Shown here one piece after another: positions 1 through 6,926 of a stretch of 42,203 nucleotides of DNA; within the stretch, counting starts at the first letter, position 1, and each line of letters starts with the position of its first letter. The stretch comes from a virus, in IMG/VR virus record IMGVR_UViG_3300047678_000392, positions 1-42,203 of that record. One strand, given 5' to 3'. The position numbers and the translations under genes are program-made. The notes beneath the pieces are model-generated. The model had not been told where the DNA came from and did no database searches. It saw only the letters and a list, made by a program, of their open reading frames with translations.

Positions 1-21
1 ATCACCCACCGCGACGAATGA
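1..21 (+). other. possible C-terminal tail of a gene cut by the left edge
   Basis: The first 21 bases read as six codons (ITHRDE) and a TGA stop. If the phage map is circular, this is where the end of the terminase large subunit, whose 5' part is at the right edge, would be expected. Six codons cannot identify a family, and all three frames are briefly open here, so this is only a positional suggestion. Confidence 0.2.
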
Positions 22-47
22 AGTTCTAAAAACCCCAGTTTCCGCCT

Positions 48-457
48 ATGCTGGGCCCCATGCCTGAGATTTTCGATCCATCGCCGGATGCGTCCGCTGC
101 CCCCGCCTCGCCCGATCACGCGAGCAAGTCGTCGCTGACGATCGCGCCGGAGACCGAGGACCCGCCGGCGATCAAACCGCGGCCTCGCGCCGCCGTGCGT
201 CCCGTGAAGTTGGCGATCCCGCTCGAACTCTCGCCGGCGAGCTGCCTGCCCGGCTATGCCTCGTCGCGCCTCGATGACGTCACGCTCAATGCGGCGCCGC
301 AGCGGCTGGCCCTCAAGCTGCTCACGTCGTCGCTCGTCGCTTATCGGGCCGAGCTGAATGACGGCGCCCGCAGCACGCCATTCAATGGCTGCTGGATCAG
401 ATCGCGATCGGCCTGCCGAGCGACGTGCTCGTAGTGCTGCTGGCGGAGAACCAATGA
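48..457 (+). pseudogene. hypothetical protein with an apparent -1 frame break near 371
   Basis: The frame starting at ATG 48 (or ATG 60) reads as a Pro/Ala-rich N-terminus and then a plausible folded segment (LDDVTLNAAPQRLALKLL) up to about base 370, after which it becomes Arg/Ser-rich nonsense and stops at 434. The -1 frame from base 371 continues as QHAIQWLLDQIAIGLPSDVL and ends in a TGA at 455-457 that overlaps the ATG of the next gene. Together they make one coherent protein of about 135 residues, probably with an amphipathic C-terminal helix. No classical slippery heptamer is visible (GCGCCCGCAGC), so a one-base deletion or sequencing error is more likely than programmed frameshifting. 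Function unknown; it lies first after the presumed terminase end. Confidence 0.55.
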
Positions 458-861
458 CCGAAGGCGCGAGCAACGTGTACGACCCGAGCGATATTCGCCA
501 CCGGCGATACGCGATCGTTTACATCCCTGAGCGCGAGCTGATGGCCATTCTCAAATGGTATAAGGCTCCCGAGGGATCGTGCATCAGGATCGCCGGCGCG
601 AAGGTACCCGAAGATGCTCGGCTGATGAATATCTTCGTCGATCATACGCGCAATTCATTGGGCATCATCATCGCCCACGAAAGTTTTGACGAAGTTCCGC
701 TCGGGCACGAATACCCGGTTCTGATTGGTGAGCTAGAAATCATTCAGCTGAAACCACCAGTCGTGAGCCTAAGCTATGAAGTTAATTCGCCAGGTGACCA
801 GGTGCCGAGTGATGAGTCGCCGAGCGATTTCTTTCGTCGCGTGATGGGCACCAATGGGTAA
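454..861 (+). CDS. hypothetical protein, 135 aa
   Basis: I do not recognise this family. ATG 454 overlaps the TGA of the preceding gene (ATGA) and its own TAA overlaps the next start at 854, so it is translationally coupled to the ParB-like gene. The middle (residues about 10-115) alternates short hydrophobic strands (YAIVYIP, LGIIIAHE, YPVLIGELEIIQL), suggesting a small alpha/beta or all-beta domain. The C-terminal 20 residues are polar and likely disordered. No signal peptide or transmembrane segment. Coding from 454 is preferred over the in-frame upstream start at 358 because the intervening residues are Arg/Ala-rich and belong to the shadow frame. Confidence 0.7.
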   Translation: MTEGASNVYDPSDIRHRRYAIVYIPERELMAILKWYKAPEGSCIRIAGAKVPEDARLMNIFVDHTRNSLGIIIAHESFDEVPLGHEYPVLIGELEIIQLKPPVVSLSYEVNSPGDQVPSDESPSDFFRRVMGTNG

Positions 862-1501
862 GAAGCAACCGCCAGCAGAAACCACGCAGCTGCTCGCCAC
901 CACGGCCGAGCTCCTCGGCGACGGCGCCAACCCCCGCAAAATCTCCGAAGAGTCGGCCGCCGGCTTGCGGCAGTCGATCAAACGCTTCGGCGACCTGGCG
1001 GGGATCGTTTTCAATCGTCGCACGGGCGAGCTGGTCGCCGGCCATCAACGGATCGAACAGATCCGGGCTGAATACGGCGATCTGCCGATCGAGCTGATCG
1101 ACGAGGCGACCGGCAGCTACGGGATCCGAGTCAGCCCGAGCGAATTCTTCGGCGTTCGTGTCGTCGATTGGACGCCGGCCAAACAGCGGGCCGCGAACGT
1201 GGCGGCCAATAACCCGAAGATCCAGGGGCAGTTCACCGCCGATTTGTCGACGTACCTGCTGTCGGTTGAGGCCGAGCTGCAGGAGGAGCTGCCCGGTGTG
1301 CTCACCGATTGCCTGATGCTTGATCTCTTGGCCAAGGGTCTCGACACAAGCGACGCGACCGAGGACGAAGACGACGGCAAGGAAATCGCGATCAGCGAAA
1401 GTTATCAGGTCATCGTGCAGTGCAACAATGAGGAGCATCAAAAGCAAATTTACGAGCAGCTCACCGGCGAAGGCCTGAGCTGCAAAGTGCTCACGCTCTG
1501 A
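854..1501 (+). CDS. ParB-like (ParB/Srx fold) nuclease-domain protein
   Basis: 215 aa. Residues about 26-72 carry the ParB N-terminal pattern: NPRKI, a helix (SAAGLRQSIKRFG) and the signature GHQRIEQIR, corresponding to the G-H-x-R box that binds nucleotide in ParB/Srx proteins. The helix-turn-helix and dimer domains of true chromosome-partitioning ParB are absent. The C-terminal part is acidic (DATEDEDDGK) followed by a small domain ending in LSCKVLTL. Phage ParB-like proteins of this kind often sit beside DNA methylases or other base-modifying enzymes; here the immediate neighbour is the ABC-GNAT fusion. Known: ParB/Srx domains can be CTPases or nucleases. Inference: it acts with the next gene on phage DNA, for example as targeting or nuclease/nucleotide-binding partner. 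Confidence 0.8.
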   Translation: MGKKQPPAETTQLLATTAELLGDGANPRKISEESAAGLRQSIKRFGDLAGIVFNRRTGELVAGHQRIEQIRAEYGDLPIELIDEATGSYGIRVSPSEFFGVRVVDWTPAKQRAANVAANNPKIQGQFTADLSTYLLSVEAELQEELPGVLTDCLMLDLLAKGLDTSDATEDEDDGKEIAISESYQVIVQCNNEEHQKQIYEQLTGEGLSCKVLTL

Positions 1502-1536
1502 GATTCACTGTAGATCTATTGTAATGACACTGAATC

Positions 1537-2946
1537 ATGCCCACGCATGCCGTCACTGTTGAATGCCCGGTCCCGAGCAGTTTCGCCGTCGACCAGGTCC
1601 GCGGCATGTTCGATTTGCCGGCCGCCGCTACGCTTCGCGAGACGTTCAACGTCGAGCTGCCGGCCGATAACGACGATTGGAAAATCGGCGTCATCGTTGG
1701 GCCCAGCGGTTCCGGCAAAACCACGGTCGCCCGCAGCGCGTACGGTGATCGCTTCGTGGAGGGCGGGTTTCGCTGGGAGAAAAACAAGGCAGTTGTCGAT
1801 CACTTCGGCAAGCTCTCGATTAAGCACGTCACGCAGACGCTTACGAGCGTCGGATTCTCATCGCCACCGGCCTGGCTCAAGCCGCATCACGTGCTGTCGG
1901 GTGGCGAACGATTCCGCTGTGACCTGGCCCGGGCCCTGTTGCGGCCTGGCGACCTGGTGGCGTTCGATGAATTCACGTCGGTTGTCGATCGCACGGTCGC
2001 CCGTATCGGCTCCGCGGCGGTTGCCAAAAGCATCCGCCAGGGACGCATCGGCAAGAAGTTCGTGGCGGTCACGTGCCACTACGACGTGCTCGATTGGCTC
2101 GAACCCGATTGGGTTCTCGACATGGCGACGCAGCAGCTCGCAAGGGGGTGTCTTTACTGTCGGCCGACCATCGAGCTCAAAATCGCTCGTGTCCACCGTA
2201 CGGCCTGGCGCCTGTTTCGGCGTCATCATTATTTGAATCACGACCTGGCCGTCGGCGCGAAGTGTTTTGTTGCGTTCTGGAACGGCGAACCGGTCGCCTT
2301 CAGTTCGTGGATTCATCGCATGACGCGCACCTGCCGGCGGCACGATATGCGCGAACATCGCACGGTCGTGCTGCCCGACTTCCAAGGCATCGGCATCGGA
2401 AATCGTCTCAGCAGTTTCTGCGCGTCGATCTTTGCGAGTGCGGGCGGCCGCGCATTCAGCACGACCTCGCACCCGGGCATGATCCACTACCGTCATCATT
2501 CACCCGATTGGCGAACGCGCCGCTTCGGCATGGCCGCGCCAACCGGGCGAAGCGGAATTATGAGCCGCGGCAAGCGACGATCGCCCGCAATCGATTCCTG
2601 CGGTCGAGTGACCGGTGGGTTTGAGTATGTCGGCCCGAAGATCGATCAGGAAATGGCGGAGAAGTTTCTCGCCGATTCACCCGACGTGTTTGTGCCGGAT
2701 CGTGCCGAGCGGGCCGTGTTGATCGCGATCCTGAAATCGCCCGGTCTCACGTCGATCGCTCGCCTTGCCCGCTTGGCACACTACTCGACAACGCGCGTCG
2801 CGCGCGTGCTCGATCAATATCAAGCGCTGGGGCATACATATAGACAAGCGCTTGGCACGACGCGCGTCGGCTGGGGGCTCACTCTCTCTGGCCGCGAGCG
2901 CTTCGCGGGGCTGGAGCGCATCACCGATTGCGCGCATTTAGCCTGA
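1537..2946 (+). CDS. ABC-type ATPase fused to Mom-like GNAT acyltransferase and winged helix
   Basis: 469 aa, three modules. Residues about 48-210 form an ABC ATPase: Walker A GPSGSGKTT (55-63), signature LSGGERFR (120-127), Walker B with D144-E145 and an H-loop His181. There are no membrane segments and no permease neighbour, so it is not a transporter. Residues about 215-330 form a GNAT fold: RRHHYLNH near its start, the acyl-CoA loop VLPDFQGIGIGNRL (278-291) and TTSHPGMI (309-316). Residues about 383-460 look like a winged helix (RLARLAHYSTTRVARVLDQY). GNAT enzymes of the phage Mu Mom family modify adenine in DNA, and fused or adjacent ABC and ParB-like proteins in phages suggest DNA modification. 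Substrate and modification are inference; a protein or small-molecule acyltransferase is the alternative. Confidence 0.8.
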   Translation: MPTHAVTVECPVPSSFAVDQVRGMFDLPAAATLRETFNVELPADNDDWKIGVIVGPSGSGKTTVARSAYGDRFVEGGFRWEKNKAVVDHFGKLSIKHVTQTLTSVGFSSPPAWLKPHHVLSGGERFRCDLARALLRPGDLVAFDEFTSVVDRTVARIGSAAVAKSIRQGRIGKKFVAVTCHYDVLDWLEPDWVLDMATQQLARGCLYCRPTIELKIARVHRTAWRLFRRHHYLNHDLAVGAKCFVAFWNGEPVAFSSWIHRMTRTCRRHDMREHRTVVLPDFQGIGIGNRLSSFCASIFASAGGRAFSTTSHPGMIHYRHHSPDWRTRRFGMAAPTGRSGIMSRGKRRSPAIDSCGRVTGGFEYVGPKIDQEMAEKFLADSPDVFVPDRAERAVLIAILKSPGLTSIARLARLAHYSTTRVARVLDQYQALGHTYRQALGTTRVGWGLTLSGRERFAGLERITDCAHLA

Positions 2947-2976
2947 TCCGCCAACGCGGCGCGCTCTCTGTTCAAC

Positions 2977-3101
2977 GGCAACCTCTAGCCGGCATGGCCC
3001 GCTGAACTATTTCTGGAATTCCGGCGGAATTCTCGCGTCTGGCCCGCCTTTGCCGGCTAAGGCCTCCCGCGTGCGCGCCAGGCAACCTCTAGCCGGCATG
3101 G
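2977..3101 (+). repeat. 21-bp direct repeats and GCCGGCTAAGGCCT element
   Basis: The 244-base gap between the ABC-GNAT gene and the amidoligase contains a perfect 21-bp direct repeat at 2977-2997 and 3081-3101 whose core is CTCTAGCCGGCATGG. Between them, 3051-3065 reads TGCCGGCTAAGGCCT. Both motifs recur upstream of the terminase genes (40743-40757 exact for the second; 40763-40779 for CTCTAGCCGGCATGGTC). Role unknown: possible packaging, recombination or host-derived repeat. Confidence 0.75.
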
Positions 3102-3190
3102 TCCGAAATCAGCCCGACACCGATCAAACGGTCGACGATATTCGACTTAGACGAATCAAACACGTCACGACTCACACGGAGACAAAAAAC

Positions 3191-4021
3191 ATGAACGCGA
3201 ACGATCTTACTTTTGGCGTCGAAATCGAAACGACCATGCCACGCGGCAGCGTCGCAGTCGGTTCTTATCACTACGGCTACGATCTGACGGCCGCGGGATT
3301 CCCGCAGGGCTGGCAATCGAAAACTGATTGCAGCATTGAAGCCAGCCGCGGCCGGATCGGCGTCGAATTCGTTTCGCCTGTGCTCCGCGGAGCGGCCGGC
3401 GTCGCTAGCGTTCTCGCGATGCTCAAAAAACTGAATGAGCTCGGCGCGAAAGTAAACGCCTCCACGGGCCTGCATATACACGTCGGCTGGAATGGAGACG
3501 CGAAGGCCCTCAAGCGTCTCACGACGCTCGTCGCCAACTTTGAAAAGGCGATCTTTGCCTCGACCGGCACGAAGTCCCGCGAATCGGGCAACTACTGCCG
3601 CCGCATCAGCCATTACGGCAGCCCAGCCAACCCCAACCTCTCCTCGTCACGCTATCATCTGCTCAATCTCACGAATCTGGGCCACGGCCGGAAGAACACG
3701 GTCGAATTCCGCGCGTTCGCGGGAACGCTCAACGCCACCAAGATCGTCGGATATATCCGCCTCTGCCTGGGGCTGGTCGAGCGAGCCCACAAGGCCAAGC
3801 GCGTGACGAATTGGGCCGCGAAGCCCGTCAAGGAATCCTCCCCGATTCATCGCAGCGGCGAAGGGCAAACCGCGCTGACGCGTCTCTTCTATCAACTGGG
3901 CTGGGTCAAGGGTCGCACGAATTACACGTTCGGCGACGTGACTACGGAAGGCGCACCCGACGCCAGCGAAATCCGCAAGGAACTCATGCGACTCGCCAAG
4001 CAATACGATCAACAGCGCTAA
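3191..4021 (+). CDS. amidoligase (glutamine-synthetase-like fold)
   Basis: 276 aa. ATG 3191 is chosen because of a GGAGA Shine-Dalgarno at 3178-3182 and because the family motif FGVEIE comes directly after (residues 8-13); the open frame upstream to 3050 only translates the intergenic repeat. Motifs in order: FGVEIE 8-13, TDCSI 45-49, GVEFVSP 57-63, GLHIHVG 93-99, RYHLLNL 154-160, TVEFRAFAGTL 170-180. These are the acidic/His metal- and ATP-binding strands of the AmidoLig_2 superfamily, ATP-dependent carboxylate-amine ligases related to glutamine synthetase. The next gene is a class II glutamine amidotransferase, which could supply ammonia. This pairing is known in phages and predicted to modify a peptide, cell-wall or nucleotide substrate; the substrate here cannot be told from sequence. 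Confidence 0.88.
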   Translation: MNANDLTFGVEIETTMPRGSVAVGSYHYGYDLTAAGFPQGWQSKTDCSIEASRGRIGVEFVSPVLRGAAGVASVLAMLKKLNELGAKVNASTGLHIHVGWNGDAKALKRLTTLVANFEKAIFASTGTKSRESGNYCRRISHYGSPANPNLSSSRYHLLNLTNLGHGRKNTVEFRAFAGTLNATKIVGYIRLCLGLVERAHKAKRVTNWAAKPVKESSPIHRSGEGQTALTRLFYQLGWVKGRTNYTFGDVTTEGAPDASEIRKELMRLAKQYDQQR

Positions 4022-4034
4022 CCCAATCAACCCC

Positions 4035-4057
4035 GGCGGGGCGCCTGCGGCCCCGCC
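4035..4057 (+). other. 8-bp GC hairpin between amidoligase and GATase
   Basis: Perfect inverted repeat GGCGGGGC / GCCCCGCC with a 7-nt loop, 26 bases upstream of the next ATG. No T-run follows, so it is more likely an mRNA stability or partial-termination element than a strong terminator. Confidence 0.5.
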
Positions 4058-4082
4058 TCTCTCACTCGAAAGGAAAATCATC

Positions 4083-4775
4083 ATGTGCGGAATCTTCGGA
4101 TACGTGGCCGCGAACGGCAAGCAGTTTGATCCTCGCCGACTCGACACAATCGCCAAGGCGACGGAATCGCGGGGGCATCACGCCTTCGGTTTTGCCTGGG
4201 TCGACTCCCGCGGCCGGCTGCGAATGTTCAAGCGCTCGGGGCGAATCTCCGATTATCTCGGCGCGCTATCGATGGCGAAGGATGCTCGCATGCTGATCGG
4301 GCATTGCCGCTTCGCGACGCACGGCAAGCCCGAAAACAACCTCAACAATCATCCGCACCCCTGCGATGGCGGCTGGCTGATCCACAACGGAGTGATCGGC
4401 GACCATGAGGGAATCAATGAAGGCTACATGCTGTCGCCCGTCACGCGCTGCGACAGCGAAACGCTGGCGCTACTGATCGAGGAACTCGACGGCACGCTCG
4501 TCGATCGCTGCCTGCGGGCGTCCAAAATCTGTGCCAATGGCGCGCTCGCAATGATGGCGCTCTGGCGTTCGCCGCAGCGACTGGTAGCGCTTCGCGCCAA
4601 CGGCCAGCCCCTTAATCTCGGCACGAACAGCGAAGGCACGTATCTCGCCAGCCTCACGTGCGGACTGCCGAATCCGCGCTCGCTGGCCGACAACTCGGCC
4701 GTTTCGTTCAGTTTCAAGAATGACGACGTTCGCGTGTTGCGGCATTCGATGTCGAATGTCGACGTGAACGCCTAA
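4083..4775 (+). CDS. class II glutamine amidotransferase (Ntn-type GATase)
   Basis: 230 aa, a stand-alone GATase II domain. Cys2 after the initiator Met (MCGIFGY) is the N-terminal nucleophile. Other active-site elements of the GlmS/PurF/AsnB type are present: R30-G31 (ESRGHHAFG), the GHCRFATHG loop (R76, H80), N102-G103 (LIHNGVIGDHE) and D124 (CDSETLAL). It hydrolyses glutamine and would release ammonia, presumably for the amidoligase just upstream. No synthetase domain is attached (length equals the GATase domain only), so a partner is required. A good AAGGAAA Shine-Dalgarno precedes ATG 4083. Start is fixed by the need for Cys at position 2. Confidence 0.92.
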   Translation: MCGIFGYVAANGKQFDPRRLDTIAKATESRGHHAFGFAWVDSRGRLRMFKRSGRISDYLGALSMAKDARMLIGHCRFATHGKPENNLNNHPHPCDGGWLIHNGVIGDHEGINEGYMLSPVTRCDSETLALLIEELDGTLVDRCLRASKICANGALAMMALWRSPQRLVALRANGQPLNLGTNSEGTYLASLTCGLPNPRSLADNSAVSFSFKNDDVRVLRHSMSNVDVNA

Positions 4776-4801
4776 CCCCTGTTTGCAAAGGAGAATCTGT
4801 C

Positions 4802-5296
4802 ATGGCCCGTTCCAATTCCAGCTTTATCGATGACTCGATCCGCTACCCTCGGGAAACGCATCGGGCGTTGCGCGAGTTTGCCCGCTCGAAACCCTGGCGG
4901 GGTTCCCGCGAAGAGCGAATCGCCAAGTTTCAGGCGGTACACGTGCGACTCTGCGAAATCTATTCGCTCTCGACGCGCCTGCAGTTCAAGGGCAAGCGCG
5001 AACACACGAGCGTCGCGTCTCAATACGATCGGCGGCGCAACACGATCGTGATGCGCGATCGCCTGTCGGTCGTCACGTATCTCCACCTGTTCGCCTACGC
5101 GATCGATTGCCGCGGGGCGGAAGTGGTGAAGTGGAGCGTCAATCTGTTCAAGCGACGCTTCCCGATCAGTTTCGGCCGCTGCCGCTTCGTGGGGCACCTG
5201 CTGGTGCTGGAGAGTGAACAGCAAAACTATCGCCCGGTCGGCCACCTGCACACGGAGTATATCGCCGAGGCCGAGGCCCACGACGCGCAGCAGTAA
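4802..5296 (+). CDS. zincin-like protein with degenerate HExxH, amidoligase operon
   Basis: 164 aa, starting 26 bases after the GATase with an AAGGAG Shine-Dalgarno. Residues about 75-125 (YDRRRNTIVMRDRLSVVTYL, HLFAYAID, then VVKWSVNLFKRRFP) have the order of a minimal zincin metallopeptidase: a beta strand with NTI, an active-site helix, then a Trp/Arg-rich helix. At the expected HExxH position the sequence is H-L-F-A-Y, so the catalytic Glu and second His are missing. I infer an inactive member of the small metallopeptidase family that accompanies amidoligase/GATase genes. Function might be structural or binding. The fold assignment is by pattern only. Confidence 0.5.
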   Translation: MARSNSSFIDDSIRYPRETHRALREFARSKPWRGSREERIAKFQAVHVRLCEIYSLSTRLQFKGKREHTSVASQYDRRRNTIVMRDRLSVVTYLHLFAYAIDCRGAEVVKWSVNLFKRRFPISFGRCRFVGHLLVLESEQQNYRPVGHLHTEYIAEAEAHDAQQ

Positions 5297-5318
5297 TCGC
5301 AATTACATAAAGTCACCC

Positions 5319-5343
5319 GCCGCCGGGGCCCGCGCCCGGCGGC
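5319..5343 (+). other. 9-bp GC hairpin upstream of 5365 gene
   Basis: Perfect inverted repeat GCCGCCGGG / CCCGGCGGC with a 7-nt loop in the 68-base gap. No T-run. It resembles the hairpin at 4035-4057, so each gap in this operon carries a GC stem that may tune downstream expression. Confidence 0.5.
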
Positions 5344-5364
5344 CCAACTTACAGGAATCGAATC

Positions 5365-5787
5365 ATGCCAAAATTCAATGTCTACGAAGTGTACGAGGAA
5401 TCCCGCATCTGGCGACGCCAGTGGGAAGTGGAGGCCGACAGCGCCGACGAAGCACAGGAGCAATGCCAGAACGAAGCCGCACCGCCCCCGCCCGATGGCC
5501 TGATGGGCGACGAAACGTACAGCGAATCAGGCTGGTTCGCGCAGCGGGCCGACGAGAACGACGCGACGGGCTGGGGTGAAGCGATCAGCGATCTGGAACA
5601 AAGACTATTCGACGCGCCGTCGCGCCGCGACTCCGAGCCAACCCCGCCGCCTGAAAATGGAGTGCTCTACGAGAAACAAATCGAGGTGCTGCGGGCGATC
5701 GCCGATCCCGAGCATTGTCTCACGCGCCACACCGTCGACGGCCTCCGCCGACTCGCCCGCGGGGTGCTGGCCGAAATCGCTAGTTAA
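5365..5787 (+). CDS. acidic hypothetical protein, 140 aa
   Basis: Not recognised. Residues 1-40 (MPKFNVYEVYEE, WEVEADSADEAQEQ) look like a short beta-alpha domain of the kind often written as 'xxVYEVyExxxRxWxVEADSxEEA' in phage proteins. The middle (residues 40-100) is Asp/Glu/Pro-rich and probably disordered, and the last 40 residues (LYEKQIEVLRAIADPE, VDGLRRLARGVLAEIAS) are helical. Preceded by ACAGGAA. Last forward gene of the amidoligase operon; it converges with the zinc-ribbon gene with an 8-base overlap. Confidence 0.65.
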   Translation: MPKFNVYEVYEESRIWRRQWEVEADSADEAQEQCQNEAAPPPPDGLMGDETYSESGWFAQRADENDATGWGEAISDLEQRLFDAPSRRDSEPTPPPENGVLYEKQIEVLRAIADPEHCLTRHTVDGLRRLARGVLAEIAS

Positions 5788-5986
5788 GATTCAGCGGCTC
5801 GAGCGTCTCGGGGTTGCAGCATCTCCCCGAGGCGTCGACCGCGAAAGTGAGGGCCGTTTCGAAAGTCTCGCCGTCGAATTCCCAGGGTAGCGTGCAATCT
5901 TCACACTGGTAGCAATCGTAGAGTTGCCCGTCGACGTCGATCTCGCCTGATTTTTCCAATTCGCGTTTACACTTGGGGCACTGCAT
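5780..5986 (-). CDS. small zinc-ribbon protein, 68 aa
   Basis: Starts MQCPKCKRELEKSGE and has a second pair YQCEDC, giving CxxC-x(about 20)-CxxC, a rubredoxin-like zinc knuckle. One extra CC near the C-terminus. One of only two reverse-strand genes supported in this window. Likely a protein- or nucleic-acid-binding accessory; no further function can be assigned. Confidence 0.7.
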   Translation of the reverse strand: MQCPKCKRELEKSGEIDVDGQLYDCYQCEDCTLPWEFDGETFETALTFAVDASGRCCNPETLEPLNLN

Positions 5987-6012
5987 CGCCTCATTCTAAC
6001 GGGAGCCCACGG

Positions 6013-6417
6013 ATGAAAGCCATCACAATCCACCAGCCTTATGCCGAGCTGATCGCCCGCGGCGACAAACAAATCGAAAATCGCACTTGGCGGACGCACC
6101 ACGAGGGCCCGCTGGCAATTCACGCCGCAGGTCTCACCAGTCAGCGACATCGAGAACTCGCCGCGGAATTTGGCGTCGATCTCGAGCGCGTGCCGTTAGG
6201 CGCGATCGTGGCCGTCGCCCAGCGAATCGAATGCGTGAAGATCAGCGACGTGCCCCGCCTGTTGCGACGTTCGCAGGGCGTTCACGCCTTCGGGCCCTGG
6301 TGCTGGATCCTGCACGAAGTACGCCGACTCGATCAGCCTCTCGCGATCGCCGGCAAGCAATCACTCTGGAACGTCCCCGCAGCGATTGCGGCCCAGCTCT
6401 GCGATCAGCCGGTTTAG
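6013..6417 (+). CDS. ASCH-domain protein
   Basis: 134 aa. The N-terminus KAITIHQPYAELIARGDKQI followed by ENRTW and later GPLAIHAA, LGAIVAVAQ and FGPWCWIL are the strand motifs of the ASCH (PUA-like beta-barrel) superfamily. Members bind RNA or modified nucleosides, and some are amidohydrolases on N4-acetylcytidine; phage copies are common. Start at ATG 6013 follows GGGAG (6001-6005). Located at the end of the accessory block, divergent from the zinc-ribbon gene. A role with modified DNA/RNA bases would fit the ABC-GNAT system but is only inference. Confidence 0.85.
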   Translation: MKAITIHQPYAELIARGDKQIENRTWRTHHEGPLAIHAAGLTSQRHRELAAEFGVDLERVPLGAIVAVAQRIECVKISDVPRLLRRSQGVHAFGPWCWILHEVRRLDQPLAIAGKQSLWNVPAAIAAQLCDQPV

Positions 6418-6439
6418 CGGTGCGGCGCCCGCCTAATCC

Positions 6440-6518
6440 GGCGACTCCTCTCAAAAGTCGCCGACTTGCGCCCGACCAGCACAAAATTATTTGTGCCGTC
6501 CTGCTTGATTTGTGCTGG
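6440..6518 (+). promoter_or_regulatory. alternative hairpins upstream of the head operon
   Basis: The 203-base gap before the head genes has no gene. It holds a 7-bp hairpin (GGCGACT 6440-6446 / AGTCGCC 6456-6462), then CCAGCACAAA at 6476-6485. That segment can pair either with TTTGTGC at 6490-6496 (7 bp, 4-nt loop) or with TTTGTGCTGG at 6509-6518 (10 bp). Mutually exclusive stems suggest an attenuator or protein-binding leader; no T-run follows. Confidence 0.45.
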
Positions 6519-6620
6519 GATCGATCGACGTATCGAGTGACCAGCCCCGCGCTCGCCAGGCGACGGCCTGGCCGTTCTGGCGGTCCCCCAAAAACCGACG
6601 TTTCCCGTCGATTCTAGGGC

Positions 6621-6923
6621 ATGGCCCTGCCCGAACTATCAAGCCAACTCAGCTACGGCGCGCTGCTCAAGGCGTTTCAAGACACGAGCGACTATGACCT
6701 CGTGAATTCCGTCGCCCGGGCCCAGATCTACATCCAGGCCGGGCGGATGATGCTGGCGCTCGCGATCCGCCGCACGGGTCAGGCTTCGCGGGCCGAGGAG
6801 ATCGAAGTCGAGCCCGAGATTGTCGAGCGGCAAGTGAACGCGGCGATCCGCTGGCTCCGCTCCCGCAATGCCGCCGCCCTGCCGCCGCGGCAGATCATCC
6901 CCGACGAATGCTGGCGAGATTAA
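6621..6923 (+). CDS. putative head-tail connector, gpW position
   Basis: 100 aa, directly upstream of the portal gene, the place of lambda W (head-tail joining, 68 aa). Helical throughout, with DLVNSVARAQIYIQAGRMML and a C-terminal basic/Pro tail. The sequence resembles no family I can name firmly; assignment rests on position and size. Ends 3 bases before the portal ATG. Confidence 0.5.
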   Translation: MALPELSSQLSYGALLKAFQDTSDYDLVNSVARAQIYIQAGRMMLALAIRRTGQASRAEEIEVEPEIVERQVNAAIRWLRSRNAAALPPRQIIPDECWRD

Positions 6924-6926
6924 CCC

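Noticed and set aside
1537-2175. ABC transporter ATP-binding protein
   Set aside because: Walker and signature motifs are real, but there are no membrane segments or permease genes and it is fused to a GNAT domain, so transport is unlikely.
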